DNA of 64,000 bases from Humibacillus xanthopallidus (GCF_006716675.1 NZ_VFPM01000001.1:1674001-1738000), one strand, 5' to 3'. Counted from the stretch's first letter, positions 1 to 9,041 are shown. The notes: generated from the sequence alone by a model not told the origin. Numbers and translations are program-made.

Positions 1-1
1 G

Positions 2-2674
2 GCGGCCGAGCTCGTCGCCGCGCTACCGGCCAGCGTGCGGCGGATCGCTGTCCTCGACCGGACGAAGGAGCCCGGCTCGCAGGGGGAGCCGCTCTTCCTC
101 GACGTGCTGACCGCGCTCTCGGAGGCTCACCAGCGCGGGGCGATCGAGACGATGCCCCAGGTCATCGGCGGCCGCTACGGCCTCTCGTCCAAGGAGCTGA
201 CCCCGGGCATGGTCTGCGCGGTCTACGACGAGCTCTGGGAGGAGCGGCCGCGGTCGCGCTTCACCGTCGGCATCACCGACGACGTCGGCGGCACGAGCCT
301 GCCGTGGGACCCCGACATCGTCGTCGAGGACCCGGCGATGCTCCGGGCCGTCTTCTACGGCATCGGCTCCGACGGGACGGTCGGGGCCAACAAGAACACC
401 ATCAAGATCCTCGGCTCGGACCCGAAGGTGCACGCCCAGGCCTACTTCGTCTACGACTCGAAGAAGTCGGGCGGCCTCACGGTGTCGCACCTGCGCTTCG
501 GGCCGCACCCGATCCGGGCTCCCTACCTCGTGTCCAAGGCCCACTTCGTCGGCTGCCACCACCTCGGCCTCCTCGAGAAGATCGACGTGCTCGCGAGCGC
601 CGGCGAGGGAGCGACGCTGCTGCTCAACGCCCCCCAGCCGGCAGACGAGGTCTGGGACGCGCTGCCCCGGCCCGTCCAGCAGGCCGTCATCGACAAGAAG
701 CTGACGGTCTGGGCCATCGACGCCGACGCCGTCGCGCGCGAGGCCGGGCTGCCCGGTCGCACCAACACCGTCCTGCAGACCTGCTTCTTCGCGATCTCGG
801 GCGTGCTGCCGCGCCGGGCCGCCATCGAGAAGGTCAAGGCGGCGATCCGCAAGACCTACGGGCGTCGCGGCTCGGAGGTCGTCCGGCGCAACGAGGCTGC
901 GGTCGATGCGACGCTCGCGGCCCTCCACGAGATCCCGGTGCCCGCCGCGGTGAGCACCGACCGCGAGCCGGAGCCGGCGGTGCCTGCCGACGCACCGGAC
1001 TTCGTGCGCACCGTCACGGCGGCGATGATGGCCGGCCGGGGCGACGAGATCCCGGTCAGCGCACTCCCGGTCGACGGGACGTATCCCAGCGGCACGACGG
1101 CATACGAGAAGCGGCGGATCAGCGACGTCGTCGCCACGTGGGACCCCGACACGTGCATCCAGTGCGGCACCTGCAGCTTCGTCTGCCCGCACAGCGTGCT
1201 GCGCGCCAAGTACGTCGGTGAGGACGGCTTGGTGCAGGCGCCCGCGAGCTTCGCCACCGCGCCCCTCGATGCGGTCGGGCTGCCCGACACCCGCTACACG
1301 CTGCAGGTCTACGCCGAGGACTGCACCGGGTGCGGGCTCTGCGTCGAGGCCTGCCCCGTCAGCCCTGTCGGCGAGCCGCACCGCAAGGCGATCAACCTCG
1401 AGCCGCTCGAGCCGCAGCTGGAGGCGCAGCGAGACAACGTCGCCTTCTTCGAGTCGCTGCCGATGAATGCGCGCTCGCGGGTGGACTTCGGCACGGTGCG
1501 CGGCACGCAGTTCCTCCAACCCCTGTTCGAGTTCTCCGGAGCCTGCGCCGGCTGCGGCGAGACCCCCTACCTCAAGCTGCTCACCCAGCTCTTCGGTGAG
1601 CGGGCCACGGTCGCCAACGCGACGGGCTGCTCCTCGATCTACGGCGGCAACCTGCCGACGACACCGTGGACGAAGAACGCCGCCGGCCGTGGGCCGGCCT
1701 GGTCGAACTCGCTCTTCGAGGACAACGCGGAGTTCGGGCTCGGGCTGCGCCTCGCTGCCGACCTGCACACGCGGCTCGCCCGCGAGCGGCTGCGCGAGGT
1801 GCGCGACGTCGTCGGAGCGGAGCTCGCCGACGCGATCCTCGACGCCCGGCAGGTGCGGGAGTTCGAGCTCACGGCCCAGCGCGAGCGGGTCGCCGAGCTG
1901 CTGCGACGTCTCGCCGACATCGGCGACGTCGGGGGCCCGGCCGTCGCCGACCTGCGCAGCGTCGCCGACCACCTCCTGCGGCGCAGCGTCTGGATCGTCG
2001 GCGGCGACGGCTGGGCCTACGACATCGGCTCCGGCGGCCTCGACCACGTGCTCGCCTCGGGCCGCGACGTCAACGTGCTCGTGCTCGACACCGAGGTCTA
2101 CTCCAACACCGGCGGCCAGTCGTCCAAGGCGACGCCCCTCGCAGCGGTGGCGAAGTTCGCCTCGGGCGGCAAGGCCACCGCCAAGAAGGACCTCGCTTTG
2201 CAGGCCATCGCCTACGGCAACGTCTACGTCGCGCGCGTGGCGATGGGGGCGGACCCGCACCAGACCCTCACGGCGTTCCGCGAGGCGGAGGCCTACGACG
2301 GCCCGAGCCTCATCATCGCCTACAGCCACTGCATCGCCCACGGCATCGAGATGAGCAAGGGCCTCGACCAGCAGTACCGCGCGGTCGCGTCGGGGCACTG
2401 GCCGCTCGTCCGCTACGACCCGACCGTGCGAGCCCGGGGCGGCAACCCGTTCCAGCTCGACTCGCCGCGGCCGCGCATCCCGCTCAGTGACTACGTCTAC
2501 AACGAGCTGCGCTACCGGATGCTGCGCAGCTCGGACCCCGCGGAGGCCGAGCGCCTCCTCGGGCTCGCCCAGGAGGCCGTCGACCAGCGGTGGGCGACCT
2601 ACGAGGAGATGGCAACCCGACCGTCCGAGCGGTATGCCGCCGACGCCCGGAGGAGCCGTGAGCCGCATGCCTGA
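2..2674 (+). CDS. nifJ: Pyruvate:ferredoxin (flavodoxin) oxidoreductase, 5'-truncated by window
   Basis: Thiamine-diphosphate, iron-sulfur enzyme of the single-chain NifJ type, which interconverts pyruvate and acetyl-CoA + CO2 with reduction of ferredoxin or flavodoxin. The reading frame is open from the first bases, so roughly 300 N-terminal residues (start codon, most of domain I) lie outside. Seen: the gamma-like domain; two ferredoxin-type clusters, CIQCGTCSFVCP (about base 1155) and CTGCGLCVEACP (about base 1322); the conserved ACAGCGETPY segment; and the thiamine diphosphate site GDGWAYDIG followed by VYSNTGGQ (about bases 2005-2120). The C-terminus is intact, and the stop overlaps the start of the next gene, which implies translational coupling. 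Family assignment is firm. The in vivo direction and electron carrier cannot be read from sequence. Confidence 0.95.
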   Translation, partial: AAELVAALPASVRRIAVLDRTKEPGSQGEPLFLDVLTALSEAHQRGAIETMPQVIGGRYGLSSKELTPGMVCAVYDELWEERPRSRFTVGITDDVGGTSLPWDPDIVVEDPAMLRAVFYGIGSDGTVGANKNTIKILGSDPKVHAQAYFVYDSKKSGGLTVSHLRFGPHPIRAPYLVSKAHFVGCHHLGLLEKIDVLASAGEGATLLLNAPQPADEVWDALPRPVQQAVIDKKLTVWAIDADAVAREAGLPGRTNTVLQTCFFAISGVLPRRAAIEKVKAAIRKTYGRRGSEVVRRNEAAVDATLAALHEIPVPAAVSTDREPEPAVPADAPDFVRTVTAAMMAGRGDEIPVSALPVDGTYPSGTTAYEKRRISDVVATWDPDTCIQCGTCSFVCPHSVLRAKYVGEDGLVQAPASFATAPLDAVGLPDTRYTLQVYAEDCTGCGLCVEACPVSPVGEPHRKAINLEPLEPQLEAQRDNVAFFESLPMNARSRVDFGTVRGTQFLQPLFEFSGACAGCGETPYLKLLTQLFGERATVANATGCSSIYGGNLPTTPWTKNAAGRGPAWSNSLFEDNAEFGLGLRLAADLHTRLARERLREVRDVVGAELADAILDARQVREFELTAQRERVAELLRRLADIGDVGGPAVADLRSVADHLLRRSVWIVGGDGWAYDIGSGGLDHVLASGRDVNVLVLDTEVYSNTGGQSSKATPLAAVAKFASGGKATAKKDLALQAIAYGNVYVARVAMGADPHQTLTAFREAEAYDGPSLIIAYSHCIAHGIEMSKGLDQQYRAVASGHWPLVRYDPTVRARGGNPFQLDSPRPRIPLSDYVYNELRYRMLRSSDPAEAERLLGLAQEAVDQRWATYEEMATRPSERYAADARRSREPHA

Positions 2675-3695
2675 CCTGACCAGCCACTACCTCGGGCTCG
2701 CCCTGCGCAACCCAGTCGTCGCGAGCGCCTCACCCCTGTCGCTGCACCTCACCGGCGTGCGGGCCCTCGCTGACGCCGGAGTCGGCGCGATCGTGCTCTA
2801 CTCCCTCTTCGAGGAGGAGGTGCACCGCGAGCAGCTGCGCGACCTGCAGATCGTCGAGGCCCACGAGGACTCCTTCAGCGAGGCCCTCAGCTACTTCCCC
2901 CGCCAGCACACGCCGGAGCCGGGCGCGGCGCACCACTACCTCCGGCAGATCGAGCGCGCGGTCGCCGCCGTCGACGTGCCCGTCATCGCGAGCCTCAACG
3001 GCAGCACTCCCGGCGGCTGGTCGACCTTCGCGGCGTCGATGGAGTCGGCCGGCGCGGCCGCGATCGAGCTCAACGTCTATGCCGTGCCGGGCGATCCGCA
3101 CACCTCGGGCCGGGCCGTCGAGGACCGGCACGTCGAGATCCTCCACGCCGTGAAGGCCGCCGTGACGGTTCCCGTCGCCGTCAAGCTGAGCCCGCACTTC
3201 AGCTCGGTCGGCGAGATGGCCCTCCGGCTCGACCAGGCCGGAGCCGACGGACTCGTCCTCTTCAACCGCTTCCTCCACCCCGACATCGACCCCGAGACCC
3301 TCACCGTCGAGCCCGGGGTCACCCCGTCGACCACCGCGGAGGCCCGCCTGCCACGGGCCTGGATCGCCATCCTGCACGGCCACGTCACCGGGTCGCTGGC
3401 CGCGACGACCGGGGTGGAGTCGGCGGCCGACGTCGCCGCCTACCTCCTCGCCGGCGCCGACGTCGTCATGACGGCCTCGGCCCTGCTGCGCCACGGGGTC
3501 TCCTACGCCACCACCCTCGTCGACGGACTCGGCGCCTGGCTCGAGCGCAAGGGCTTCGCGAGCGTCACCGAGGTGCGCGGCCGGCTCGCCGTGCCCCGCC
3601 AGGCCGACCCGACGGCATACGAGCGGGCGGGCTACGTCGCCGCCCTCGAGCGGGGACGGGCGGCATACGGCTCCCTCACGGGTCAGGACGGCTAG
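2667..3695 (+). CDS. Dihydroorotate dehydrogenase-like flavoprotein
   Basis: A 342-residue TIM-barrel FMN protein of the dihydroorotate dehydrogenase/PreA superfamily. The N-terminus MPDLTSHYLGLALRNPVVAS is typical of the DHOD-like proteins often found next to nifJ, and the barrel motifs for FMN phosphate binding (GADVVMTASALLRHG) are near the C-terminus. The ATG at 2667 lies inside the nifJ stop region; an in-frame GTG at 2658 sits very close to the GGAGGAG at 2649-2655, so either start is possible. The tight overlap suggests co-expression, and the protein may work with the oxidoreductase. Whether it oxidises dihydroorotate is doubtful: it is not in a pyrimidine operon. Confidence 0.85.
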   Translation: MPDLTSHYLGLALRNPVVASASPLSLHLTGVRALADAGVGAIVLYSLFEEEVHREQLRDLQIVEAHEDSFSEALSYFPRQHTPEPGAAHHYLRQIERAVAAVDVPVIASLNGSTPGGWSTFAASMESAGAAAIELNVYAVPGDPHTSGRAVEDRHVEILHAVKAAVTVPVAVKLSPHFSSVGEMALRLDQAGADGLVLFNRFLHPDIDPETLTVEPGVTPSTTAEARLPRAWIAILHGHVTGSLAATTGVESAADVAAYLLAGADVVMTASALLRHGVSYATTLVDGLGAWLERKGFASVTEVRGRLAVPRQADPTAYERAGYVAALERGRAAYGSLTGQDG

Positions 3696-3719
3696 CTAGC
3701 CGGCCGACCTCCAGCGCGC

Positions 3720-4139
3720 TCAGGGGCGCAGGCCGCCCTGCACGGCCTCGATGTCGTGCGAGCCCTGCTGGGTCTGCACGTCGTCCGGGAGGTCCTCGAA
3801 CTCCATGACGCGGCGCACCTCGACCGAGACCTCCTCGAAGAGGCCGGCGAAGCGCTGGCCGAGCTCGATGGCCTGCTCGCGCGAGTCGACCTGGAGCACG
3901 GCGAAGCCGCCGATGACCTCGCGAGCCTCCGTGAAGGGACCGTCGGTGACCGACGTGCCCGACCCGGTCTTGCGGATGATCGCCCCCTCGGAGCTGTCGT
4001 GCACGCCCTCGGCCGCGAGCAGCACGCCGGACTCGGCGCACTCGGTCATGAACGCGCCCATGGCCTCGATGAACTCAGGGCTCGGGTTCCAGGCCTCGGG
4101 GCGGCTCTCGTCGAGCTTGTGGATGAGCAGGTAGCGCAT
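3720..4139 (-). CDS. YCII-related (DGPF) domain protein
   Basis: A 139-residue protein with the YCII/DGPF fold: MRYLLIHK at the start, the signature VTDGPFTEAREVIGGFAVLQ in the middle, and an acidic C-terminal extension. Members are small dimeric proteins, often encoded beside ECF sigma factors. No catalytic role is established for this subgroup. The ATG at 4139 is preceded by GAGGAG at good spacing. It reads away from, and is separated by a long inverted repeat from, the response regulator gene upstream, so it is probably a monocistronic unit. An upstream in-frame extension crosses the inverted repeat and is not credible as protein. Confidence 0.85.
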   Translation of the reverse strand: MRYLLIHKLDESRPEAWNPSPEFIEAMGAFMTECAESGVLLAAEGVHDSSEGAIIRKTGSGTSVTDGPFTEAREVIGGFAVLQVDSREQAIELGQRFAGLFEEVSVEVRRVMEFEDLPDDVQTQQGSHDIEAVQGGLRP

Positions 4140-4180
4140 GTCGTCTCCTCGGACGGTCGATGGTGCCATGGTGGCCGATC

Positions 4181-4259
4181 CCAATCGAAAGAGCAGTTCG
4201 TCGCCGTCGAGCGGCCTCGCACGCCTACGCGAAGGGCGACGAACTGCTCTTTCGATTGG
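4181..4259. repeat. Intergenic inverted repeat, family A copy 1
   Basis: Two perfect 25-nt arms (4181-4205 and 4235-4259) begin CCAATCGAAAGAGCAGTTCG and flank a 29-nt centre. The element ends 4 bp beyond the stop of the response regulator gene and 41 bp before the YCII start. It is long enough to act as a transcription terminator or mRNA-end structure, but arm sequence conservation with three other copies in this window points to a dispersed REP-like element. Confidence 0.9.
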
Positions 4260-4263
4260 CGGG

Positions 4264-4878
4264 TCAGAGCCAGCCGCGCTCCTGTGCGACTCGGGCCGCC
4301 TCGGCGCGGGTCGACGTGCCGGTCTTGCCGATGGCCGAGCTGAGGTGGTTGCGCACCGTGCCGGCCGAGAGGTGGACGACGCCCGCGATGGCCGCGACCG
4401 TGCCACCGCCGAGCGCCACGGTCAGCACCTCGCGCTCGCGCTCGGTCAGGGGGTTGGCGCCGTCGAGCAGGGACTCGGTGGCGAGCGACGGGTCGACGAC
4501 CCGCAGCCCGGCGTGGACCTTGCGCACCGCCTCGGCGAGCTGCCGTGCTGGCGTGTCCTTCACGACGAACCCCGAGGCGCCCGCCTCCAGGGCTCGCCGC
4601 AGATAGCCGGGCCGTCCGAAGGTCGTGACGATGAGGGTGCGCACACCCGGCAGCGCATCGCGCACGGCAGCCGCCGCCGTGATCCCATCCGCACCGGGCA
4701 TCTCGATGTCGAGGAGGCAGACGTCAGCCCGGCTCTCGCGCGCCCGCGCCACCACCTCATCGCCGCGCCCCACCTCGGCGACGACTTCGAGGTCGCTCTC
4801 GAGGGCGAGGAGCGCGGCGAGCGCGCCACGCACGAGCGCCTGGTCGTCGGCGAGCAGCACCCGGATGCTCGGGCTCAC
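4264..4878 (-). CDS. NarL/LuxR-family response regulator
   Basis: A 204-residue two-domain regulator. Receiver: the acidic pair DD at residues 11-12, phospho-acceptor D57 in CLLDIEMPGADG, conserved T in LIVTTFGRPG and K in VVKDTPAR. The C-terminal LuxR helix-turn-helix contains LTEREREVLTVALGGG and GTVRNHLSSAIGKTG. The GTG start at 4878 lies 16 bp after the kinase stop. It is the last gene of an ABC transporter/kinase/regulator operon and most likely controls that operon from the dyad at 7856-7867. The ligand is unknown; systems of this DesK/DesR-like architecture often sense membrane or cell-wall stress. Confidence 0.92.
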   Translation of the reverse strand: MSPSIRVLLADDQALVRGALAALLALESDLEVVAEVGRGDEVVARARESRADVCLLDIEMPGADGITAAAAVRDALPGVRTLIVTTFGRPGYLRRALEAGASGFVVKDTPARQLAEAVRKVHAGLRVVDPSLATESLLDGANPLTEREREVLTVALGGGTVAAIAGVVHLSAGTVRNHLSSAIGKTGTSTRAEAARVAQERGWL

Positions 4879-4894
4879 AGGACCATCGCCGGCC

Positions 4895-6025
4895 TCACAG
4901 GACCACCTCCACCACCGTGCCGTGCCCGTCGTCCCCGGACGCGAGCGACAGTCGCCCACCGGCGGCCTCGACCCTCTCACGGATGCCGCGTATGCCGTTG
5001 CCCTCCGGCCGGTCCTCCAGGCCACGTCCGTCGTCGCGCACGACGAGCCGGTTGCCCTCGAGCTCGACCCGGCACTCGTCGGCGTCGCTGTGCCGCACGA
5101 CGTTGGTCACCGCCTCGCGCAGCACCCAGGCGAGCACCGTGCGGTGACGCGGGTCGACGACATCGACGGCGTGCTCACCGTCCGGCAGGTGAGCCTCGAT
5201 GCCTGCCCCAGCGAGCGCCCTTGCCGCAGAGTCGATCTCGTCACCCAGCCGGGCCACTCGCAGGCCACCGACGGTTGCCCTGATCTCGGCGAGCGCCTGC
5301 CGGCTCAGCGCCTGGATCTCAGCGAGCTCCGCCTTGGCGCGCTCCGGGTCGAGGTCGACGAGTCGCTCGGCGAGCTCGGCCTTCACGCTGACGACCGTCA
5401 GGGAGTGCCCGAGCACGTCGTGGACGTCGCGCGCCACCCGCTCGCGCTCGGCGACGAGCACGAGCTCTCGCGACATCGCCTCGTACTGCCCGCTGCGGTC
5501 GCTGACGACGCGGATGCCGGCGGTCATCGCACCGACCGCGAAGACGATGATGACGACGACCCACGTGCCCTCGCCGTCAGCGACGAAGAGCGCAACGGCA
5601 ACTGCCGCAAGGACGCTCGCCACTCCGAGGCCAGTCGCCCAGCGCAGCGGCAGCGCGAACATCCCGAACGACACGACGAAGGGCAGGAAGCTGAGCGCCC
5701 CGACCCCGATGAGCGGCACCGTGGCCAGGGCGCTGACGACGAGGGCCACCGTGTAGGCCGCGCCCCACCGCACGTCGGGCTCGCAGTGGCGGCGCCGGCG
5801 ACGGTCGAGGTGCTCGGTCCCCAGCACGTAGACCGCACCGAACCCCGCGACGAGCAGCAGACCGAGCGCGACCTGCCACCACGGCAGGCCCGAGCCGACG
5901 ACGGCGATGAGGGGAAAGACGAGGAAGACGAGCCAGACGGCGCGGATGCCCCACCCGTAGCGCTCCCAGGGGTCGCGTCCGTGGGACCCCTCGCGGGTCG
6001 CCACCGCCGTCGCCGCCTCGGTCAC
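4895..6025 (-). CDS. Sensor histidine kinase, HisKA_3 family
   Basis: A 376-residue membrane kinase. About five hydrophobic segments fill residues 25-170, with no large extracellular sensor domain, so it probably senses within the membrane or through its partner transporter. The dimerisation/phosphoacceptor helix has ERVARDVHDVLGHS with H202, and the ATPase domain shows REAVTNVVRHS (N box), RDDGRGL and GIRGIRERV (G boxes). The GTG start overlaps the permease TGA by 4 bp (GTGA), the mark of translational coupling. Cognate regulator is the next gene. An earlier start is possible only as an extension through the permease and is not supported. Confidence 0.92.
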   Translation of the reverse strand: MTEAATAVATREGSHGRDPWERYGWGIRAVWLVFLVFPLIAVVGSGLPWWQVALGLLLVAGFGAVYVLGTEHLDRRRRRHCEPDVRWGAAYTVALVVSALATVPLIGVGALSFLPFVVSFGMFALPLRWATGLGVASVLAAVAVALFVADGEGTWVVVIIVFAVGAMTAGIRVVSDRSGQYEAMSRELVLVAERERVARDVHDVLGHSLTVVSVKAELAERLVDLDPERAKAELAEIQALSRQALAEIRATVGGLRVARLGDEIDSAARALAGAGIEAHLPDGEHAVDVVDPRHRTVLAWVLREAVTNVVRHSDADECRVELEGNRLVVRDDGRGLEDRPEGNGIRGIRERVEAAGGRLSLASGDDGHGTVVEVVL

Positions 6026-6768
6026 TGCCGCTCCCGCCCCCGGCGCACGAAGTGGACCGCGCCGAGGCCGAAGACCGTCAGCCACGCGACGACGTTGAGC
6101 ACCGGCACCCACAGCGGGTCCTGCGACCCGTCGGTGAGGTAGCCCTCCGTCAGCGGATAGCGCGCCAGCGCGGCATACCCGTAGAGCGGGGTGAACTTCG
6201 CGATCGTCAGCAGGACGCCGGAGAGCGGGATGAAGAGGTTGCCGAGGAAGGCGAAGATCACCATGGTGCCGCTCGTGGCGCCGACGGCGGCCTCGGATCG
6301 GAAGGCCGTGCCGATGAGCAGGCCGTAGACGGCGAAGACGGCCGAGCCGACCAGGCACAGCAGACCGCTCAGCAGCCAGGCCGACGCGGTGCCGCGGGCG
6401 CCGGTGGCCACGCCCAACGCATACGTGAGCAGGATGGGCACGGCGGCCACGGTCATCGCGATGAGCGCCTTCATCGCGATATAGGAGGAGTCAGGCAGGG
6501 GCGTGAGCCCGAGCTGGCGCCCCCAGCCCTGCTGGCGCTCGAGCGCCGCCTGCCCGCCGATGCTCGTCGTCGCGGTGACGGCGCCGTAGGCGGCCATGCT
6601 GATCATGACGTACATCGCGACGTTGCCGTTGCCGATGCTCTCGCCCTTGGCGTCGACCGTCGCGCCGAAGATGAGGTAGAAGAAGGCCGGCAGCACCGCG
6701 GTGAAGAACATCCCGCTCCAGTCGCGGGTGATCCGGCGCATCTCGAGCAGGGTGAAGGTCGCGTTCAT
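6022..6768 (-). CDS. ABC-2 type transporter permease
   Basis: A 248-residue integral membrane protein with six predicted hydrophobic helices, typical of ABC-2 exporters (first helix about residue 20, GMFFTAVLPAFFYLIFG). It pairs with the ATPase encoded immediately upstream; the two genes overlap by 4 bp (ATGA). Together they form an exporter, probably of a drug, peptide or lipid, controlled by the downstream kinase and regulator. Substrate cannot be deduced. Confidence 0.88.
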   Translation of the reverse strand: MNATFTLLEMRRITRDWSGMFFTAVLPAFFYLIFGATVDAKGESIGNGNVAMYVMISMAAYGAVTATTSIGGQAALERQQGWGRQLGLTPLPDSSYIAMKALIAMTVAAVPILLTYALGVATGARGTASAWLLSGLLCLVGSAVFAVYGLLIGTAFRSEAAVGATSGTMVIFAFLGNLFIPLSGVLLTIAKFTPLYGYAALARYPLTEGYLTDGSQDPLWVPVLNVVAWLTVFGLGAVHFVRRGRERQ

Positions 6769-7796
6769 CGCACGACCTCCGCGGGCACGGCGCCCCGCCG
6801 AGCCGGTATGCCGTCCGGCGGGCTCCCGGCGGACGGCTCCCCGGGCGACCGGCCGGTCAGCGCCATGAACGCCTCCTCGAGGCCGGCCGTCGTGATCTCG
6901 AGATCGCGGCCGCCGAGCTCACCGAGCAGCAGTCGGGCGACGGCGTCGGAGTCGCTCGCGGTGACGACGAGGCGCTCGCCGCGGCGCTTGACGTCGGTCA
7001 CTCCCGGCAGGCGGAGGAGCGCGGCGGTCGCCGGAGCCGCGGCGTCGTCGGAGACGACCGCCGTCACCGTGCGGCCGCTGGCCCGCGACCGGATCTCGGC
7101 CGTCGGGCCGTCGGCGACGACGCGACCGCCCGCGACGAGCACGATCCGGTGGGCGAAGGCGTCGGCCTCCTCGAGGTAGTGCGTCGCGAAGAGGACGGTG
7201 CGCCCGGCACTCGCATCGGCGTGCATCGTCTGCCAGAACTCGTGCCGTGCGGTGACGTCCATCCCCGCGGTCGGCTCGTCGAGCACGAGCAGTCGCGGGT
7301 CCGGCAGCAGGGCGAGGGCGAACCGCAGCCGCTGCTGCTCGCCGCCCGAGCACTTCGAGACGCGACGGCCGGAGAGCGCAGCCAGCCCGGCGCGGTCGAT
7401 CACCTCGTCGACCGGGGCGGTGGCGGCATACGTCGACGCGATCATGCGGACGGTCTCGCGCATGGTGAGGTCGCGCAGCAAGCCGCCCGTCTGGAGGACC
7501 GCCGAGACGTGGCCGCCGATGACGGCGCTGCGCGGCGGCCGGCCGAAGACGCGGGCGGTTCCGCTCGTCGGCTCGGTGAGGCCGAGCACCATGTCGAGCG
7601 TGGTCGTCTTGCCGGCGCCGTTGGGGCCGAGGAAGGCGACGACCTCGCCGTGGCCGACCGTGAGGTCGATGCCGTCGACGGCGGTGACCACCGTGTCGGT
7701 GGACCCGCGCAGCGGTTGGAAGGTCTTGACGAGGTCGCGCAGCTCGATCGCCGGCTCCCCCGAGGAGTCGGCGGTCGGGGACGGTGTGGTGTGCAT
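6765..7796 (-). CDS. ABC transporter ATP-binding protein (exporter type)
   Basis: A 343-residue nucleotide-binding subunit of the DrrA/CcmA class. Walker A GPNGAGKTTT, signature CSGGEQQRL, Walker B RLLVLDEPTAGMD and the switch histidine in LFATHYLEEADAF are all intact. The N-terminal 20 residues are a Ser/Thr/Pro-rich lead; the C-terminal 90 residues form the DrrA-type regulatory tail. First gene of the four-gene operon running down to the response regulator, transcribed from the 187-bp divergent region shared with the META lipoprotein gene. Confidence 0.92.
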   Translation of the reverse strand: MHTTPSPTADSSGEPAIELRDLVKTFQPLRGSTDTVVTAVDGIDLTVGHGEVVAFLGPNGAGKTTTLDMVLGLTEPTSGTARVFGRPPRSAVIGGHVSAVLQTGGLLRDLTMRETVRMIASTYAATAPVDEVIDRAGLAALSGRRVSKCSGGEQQRLRFALALLPDPRLLVLDEPTAGMDVTARHEFWQTMHADASAGRTVLFATHYLEEADAFAHRIVLVAGGRVVADGPTAEIRSRASGRTVTAVVSDDAAAPATAALLRLPGVTDVKRRGERLVVTASDSDAVARLLLGELGGRDLEITTAGLEEAFMALTGRSPGEPSAGSPPDGIPARRGAVPAEVVR

Positions 7797-7855
7797 GCGA
7801 CCAGCCTGCCCGGCGACGCCCCTCCGTGTGGGGCGCAGACGTCACGACCCGCCCA

Positions 7856-7867
7856 TGACAGGTGTCA
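7856..7867. promoter_or_regulatory. Candidate operator for the NarL-type regulator
   Basis: A perfect dyad TGACA-GG-TGTCA lies between the divergent ABC ATPase and META lipoprotein genes, 60 bp upstream of the ATPase start. DesR/LiaR-like NarL-family regulators bind TGACA-nn-TGTCA type dyads upstream of ABC exporter operons. The link to the regulator at 4264-4878 is inference. Confidence 0.55.
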
Positions 7868-7983
7868 CGGCCACGCGGGTCCGCGGGGATGTGGTGGATC
7901 GCCAGACCGCAGGGCAGGAGCGCCGCTAGTGTCCCGACCAACCTCCCCGTCGAGCAGTCCTCTACCCCGATCGAGAGAGCGCC

Positions 7984-8460
7984 ATGACCCGCAACCTGCC
8001 CGAGGCACGCACGACGTCGACCGCCCCGACTGGTCGTCGACGACCTGGGGCGCTGCTCTGGGTGCTCGTCGCCCTGGTGGCCGGCCTGCTGCTCGGCGGC
8101 TGCGGGAGCTCGAGTGGCGCCGGCGGCACGCCCGACCTCGCCGGAAAGACGTTCACCTCCACGGAGGTTCGCGGGACCGAGCTCGTCTCCGGGAGCTCCG
8201 TGACGCTGTCGTTCGAGGACGGGCGCATCTCCGCGAACGCCGGGTGCAACACGATGAACGGCGCGGCGACGTGGGACACCGGCAAGCTCGTCGTCACCGG
8301 GCCGATGGCCTCGACGATGATGGGCTGCAGCGAGGCCCTCACCACGCAGGACCAGTGGCTGAGCTCGTTCCTCACGTCGTCGCCGGCGCTCACGCTCGAC
8401 GGCGACACGCTCACGCTGGGTGACGCGACCTCCGGGATGACGCTCACCGCGAAGACGTAG
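7984..8460 (+). CDS. META-domain lipoprotein (HslJ-like)
   Basis: A 158-residue exported lipoprotein: an Arg-rich N-terminus, hydrophobic segment at residues 24-36 and lipobox LLGGC with the lipidated Cys followed by a Ser/Gly linker. The mature part is a single META domain, with the family signature SFEDGRISANAGCNTMNG and a second Cys in MMGCSEAL. META/HslJ proteins are surface or envelope proteins linked to stress; enzymatic activity is not known. ATG at 7984 is preceded by GAGAGAG. It diverges from the exporter operon and could share its control. Confidence 0.88.
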   Translation: MTRNLPEARTTSTAPTGRRRPGALLWVLVALVAGLLLGGCGSSSGAGGTPDLAGKTFTSTEVRGTELVSGSSVTLSFEDGRISANAGCNTMNGAATWDTGKLVVTGPMASTMMGCSEALTTQDQWLSSFLTSSPALTLDGDTLTLGDATSGMTLTAKT

Positions 8461-8517
8461 CAGCAGGTCATCCGCTGCCACGGGCTGCCCCTGACGATCG
8501 CTCGGCGGAGGGGCATG

Positions 8518-8970
8518 ATGTGGCGCATGGCGGCCTTCGACGTGCATCTCGAGACGGACCTGCCCCCCGCCGAGGCGTGGCGGCGGGTGCTCGACCTGCG
8601 TGCGCACAGCGAGGTCATCCCGCTGACCACGGTGACCGGCGACCATCTCGAGGCCGCAGCCCTCGCACCGGGCTCGCGCTTCGTGGCCCGCACGGCGCTG
8701 GGCCCGATCGGCTTCGACGACGTCATGGTGATCGACTCGATCGAGCAACCGGTGGACGGCTCTGGTGCTCGAGCCCGAATCCACAAGGAGGGCAAGCTGA
8801 TCGGCGGCACGATCGACTTCCGGGTGACTCCCACGACCTCGGGCTCGACCGTCGACTGGGTCCAGCAGATCAGCGTGCGAGGGGTGCCCCGGGCGGCCGA
8901 CCCGGTGGTCGCCCGAGTGGCGCGGACGGCATACGGCAAGGCTCTCCGCGATCTGTTGCGGCGCGGCTGA
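8518..8970 (+). CDS. SRPBCC-family protein
   Basis: A 150-residue single-domain protein of the START/Bet v1-like superfamily (polyketide-cyclase-like): AFDVHLETDLPPAEAWRRV at the start and the helix-grip C-terminus with RTAYGKALRDLLRRG. Such proteins bind hydrophobic ligands. Three ATG codons compete (8515, 8518, 8527); 8518 is chosen because GGAGG at 8507-8511 leaves 6 nt. Ligand and role are unknown, and neighbours give no hint. Confidence 0.78.
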   Translation: MWRMAAFDVHLETDLPPAEAWRRVLDLRAHSEVIPLTTVTGDHLEAAALAPGSRFVARTALGPIGFDDVMVIDSIEQPVDGSGARARIHKEGKLIGGTIDFRVTPTTSGSTVDWVQQISVRGVPRAADPVVARVARTAYGKALRDLLRRG

Positions 8971-9041
8971 CGCCTCCGAAGGGCGAGGGCGTTTCGCCCG
9001 AAACGGCCCGGTCGACTCTGCGGCGCTGCCACGATGGGCGG

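Noticed and set aside
23..2668. 881-residue open frame opposite nifJ
   Set aside because: Mirror frame of a strongly coding GC-rich gene; it is Arg/Val/Asp-rich with no domain, whereas the forward frame has iron-sulfur and thiamine motifs.
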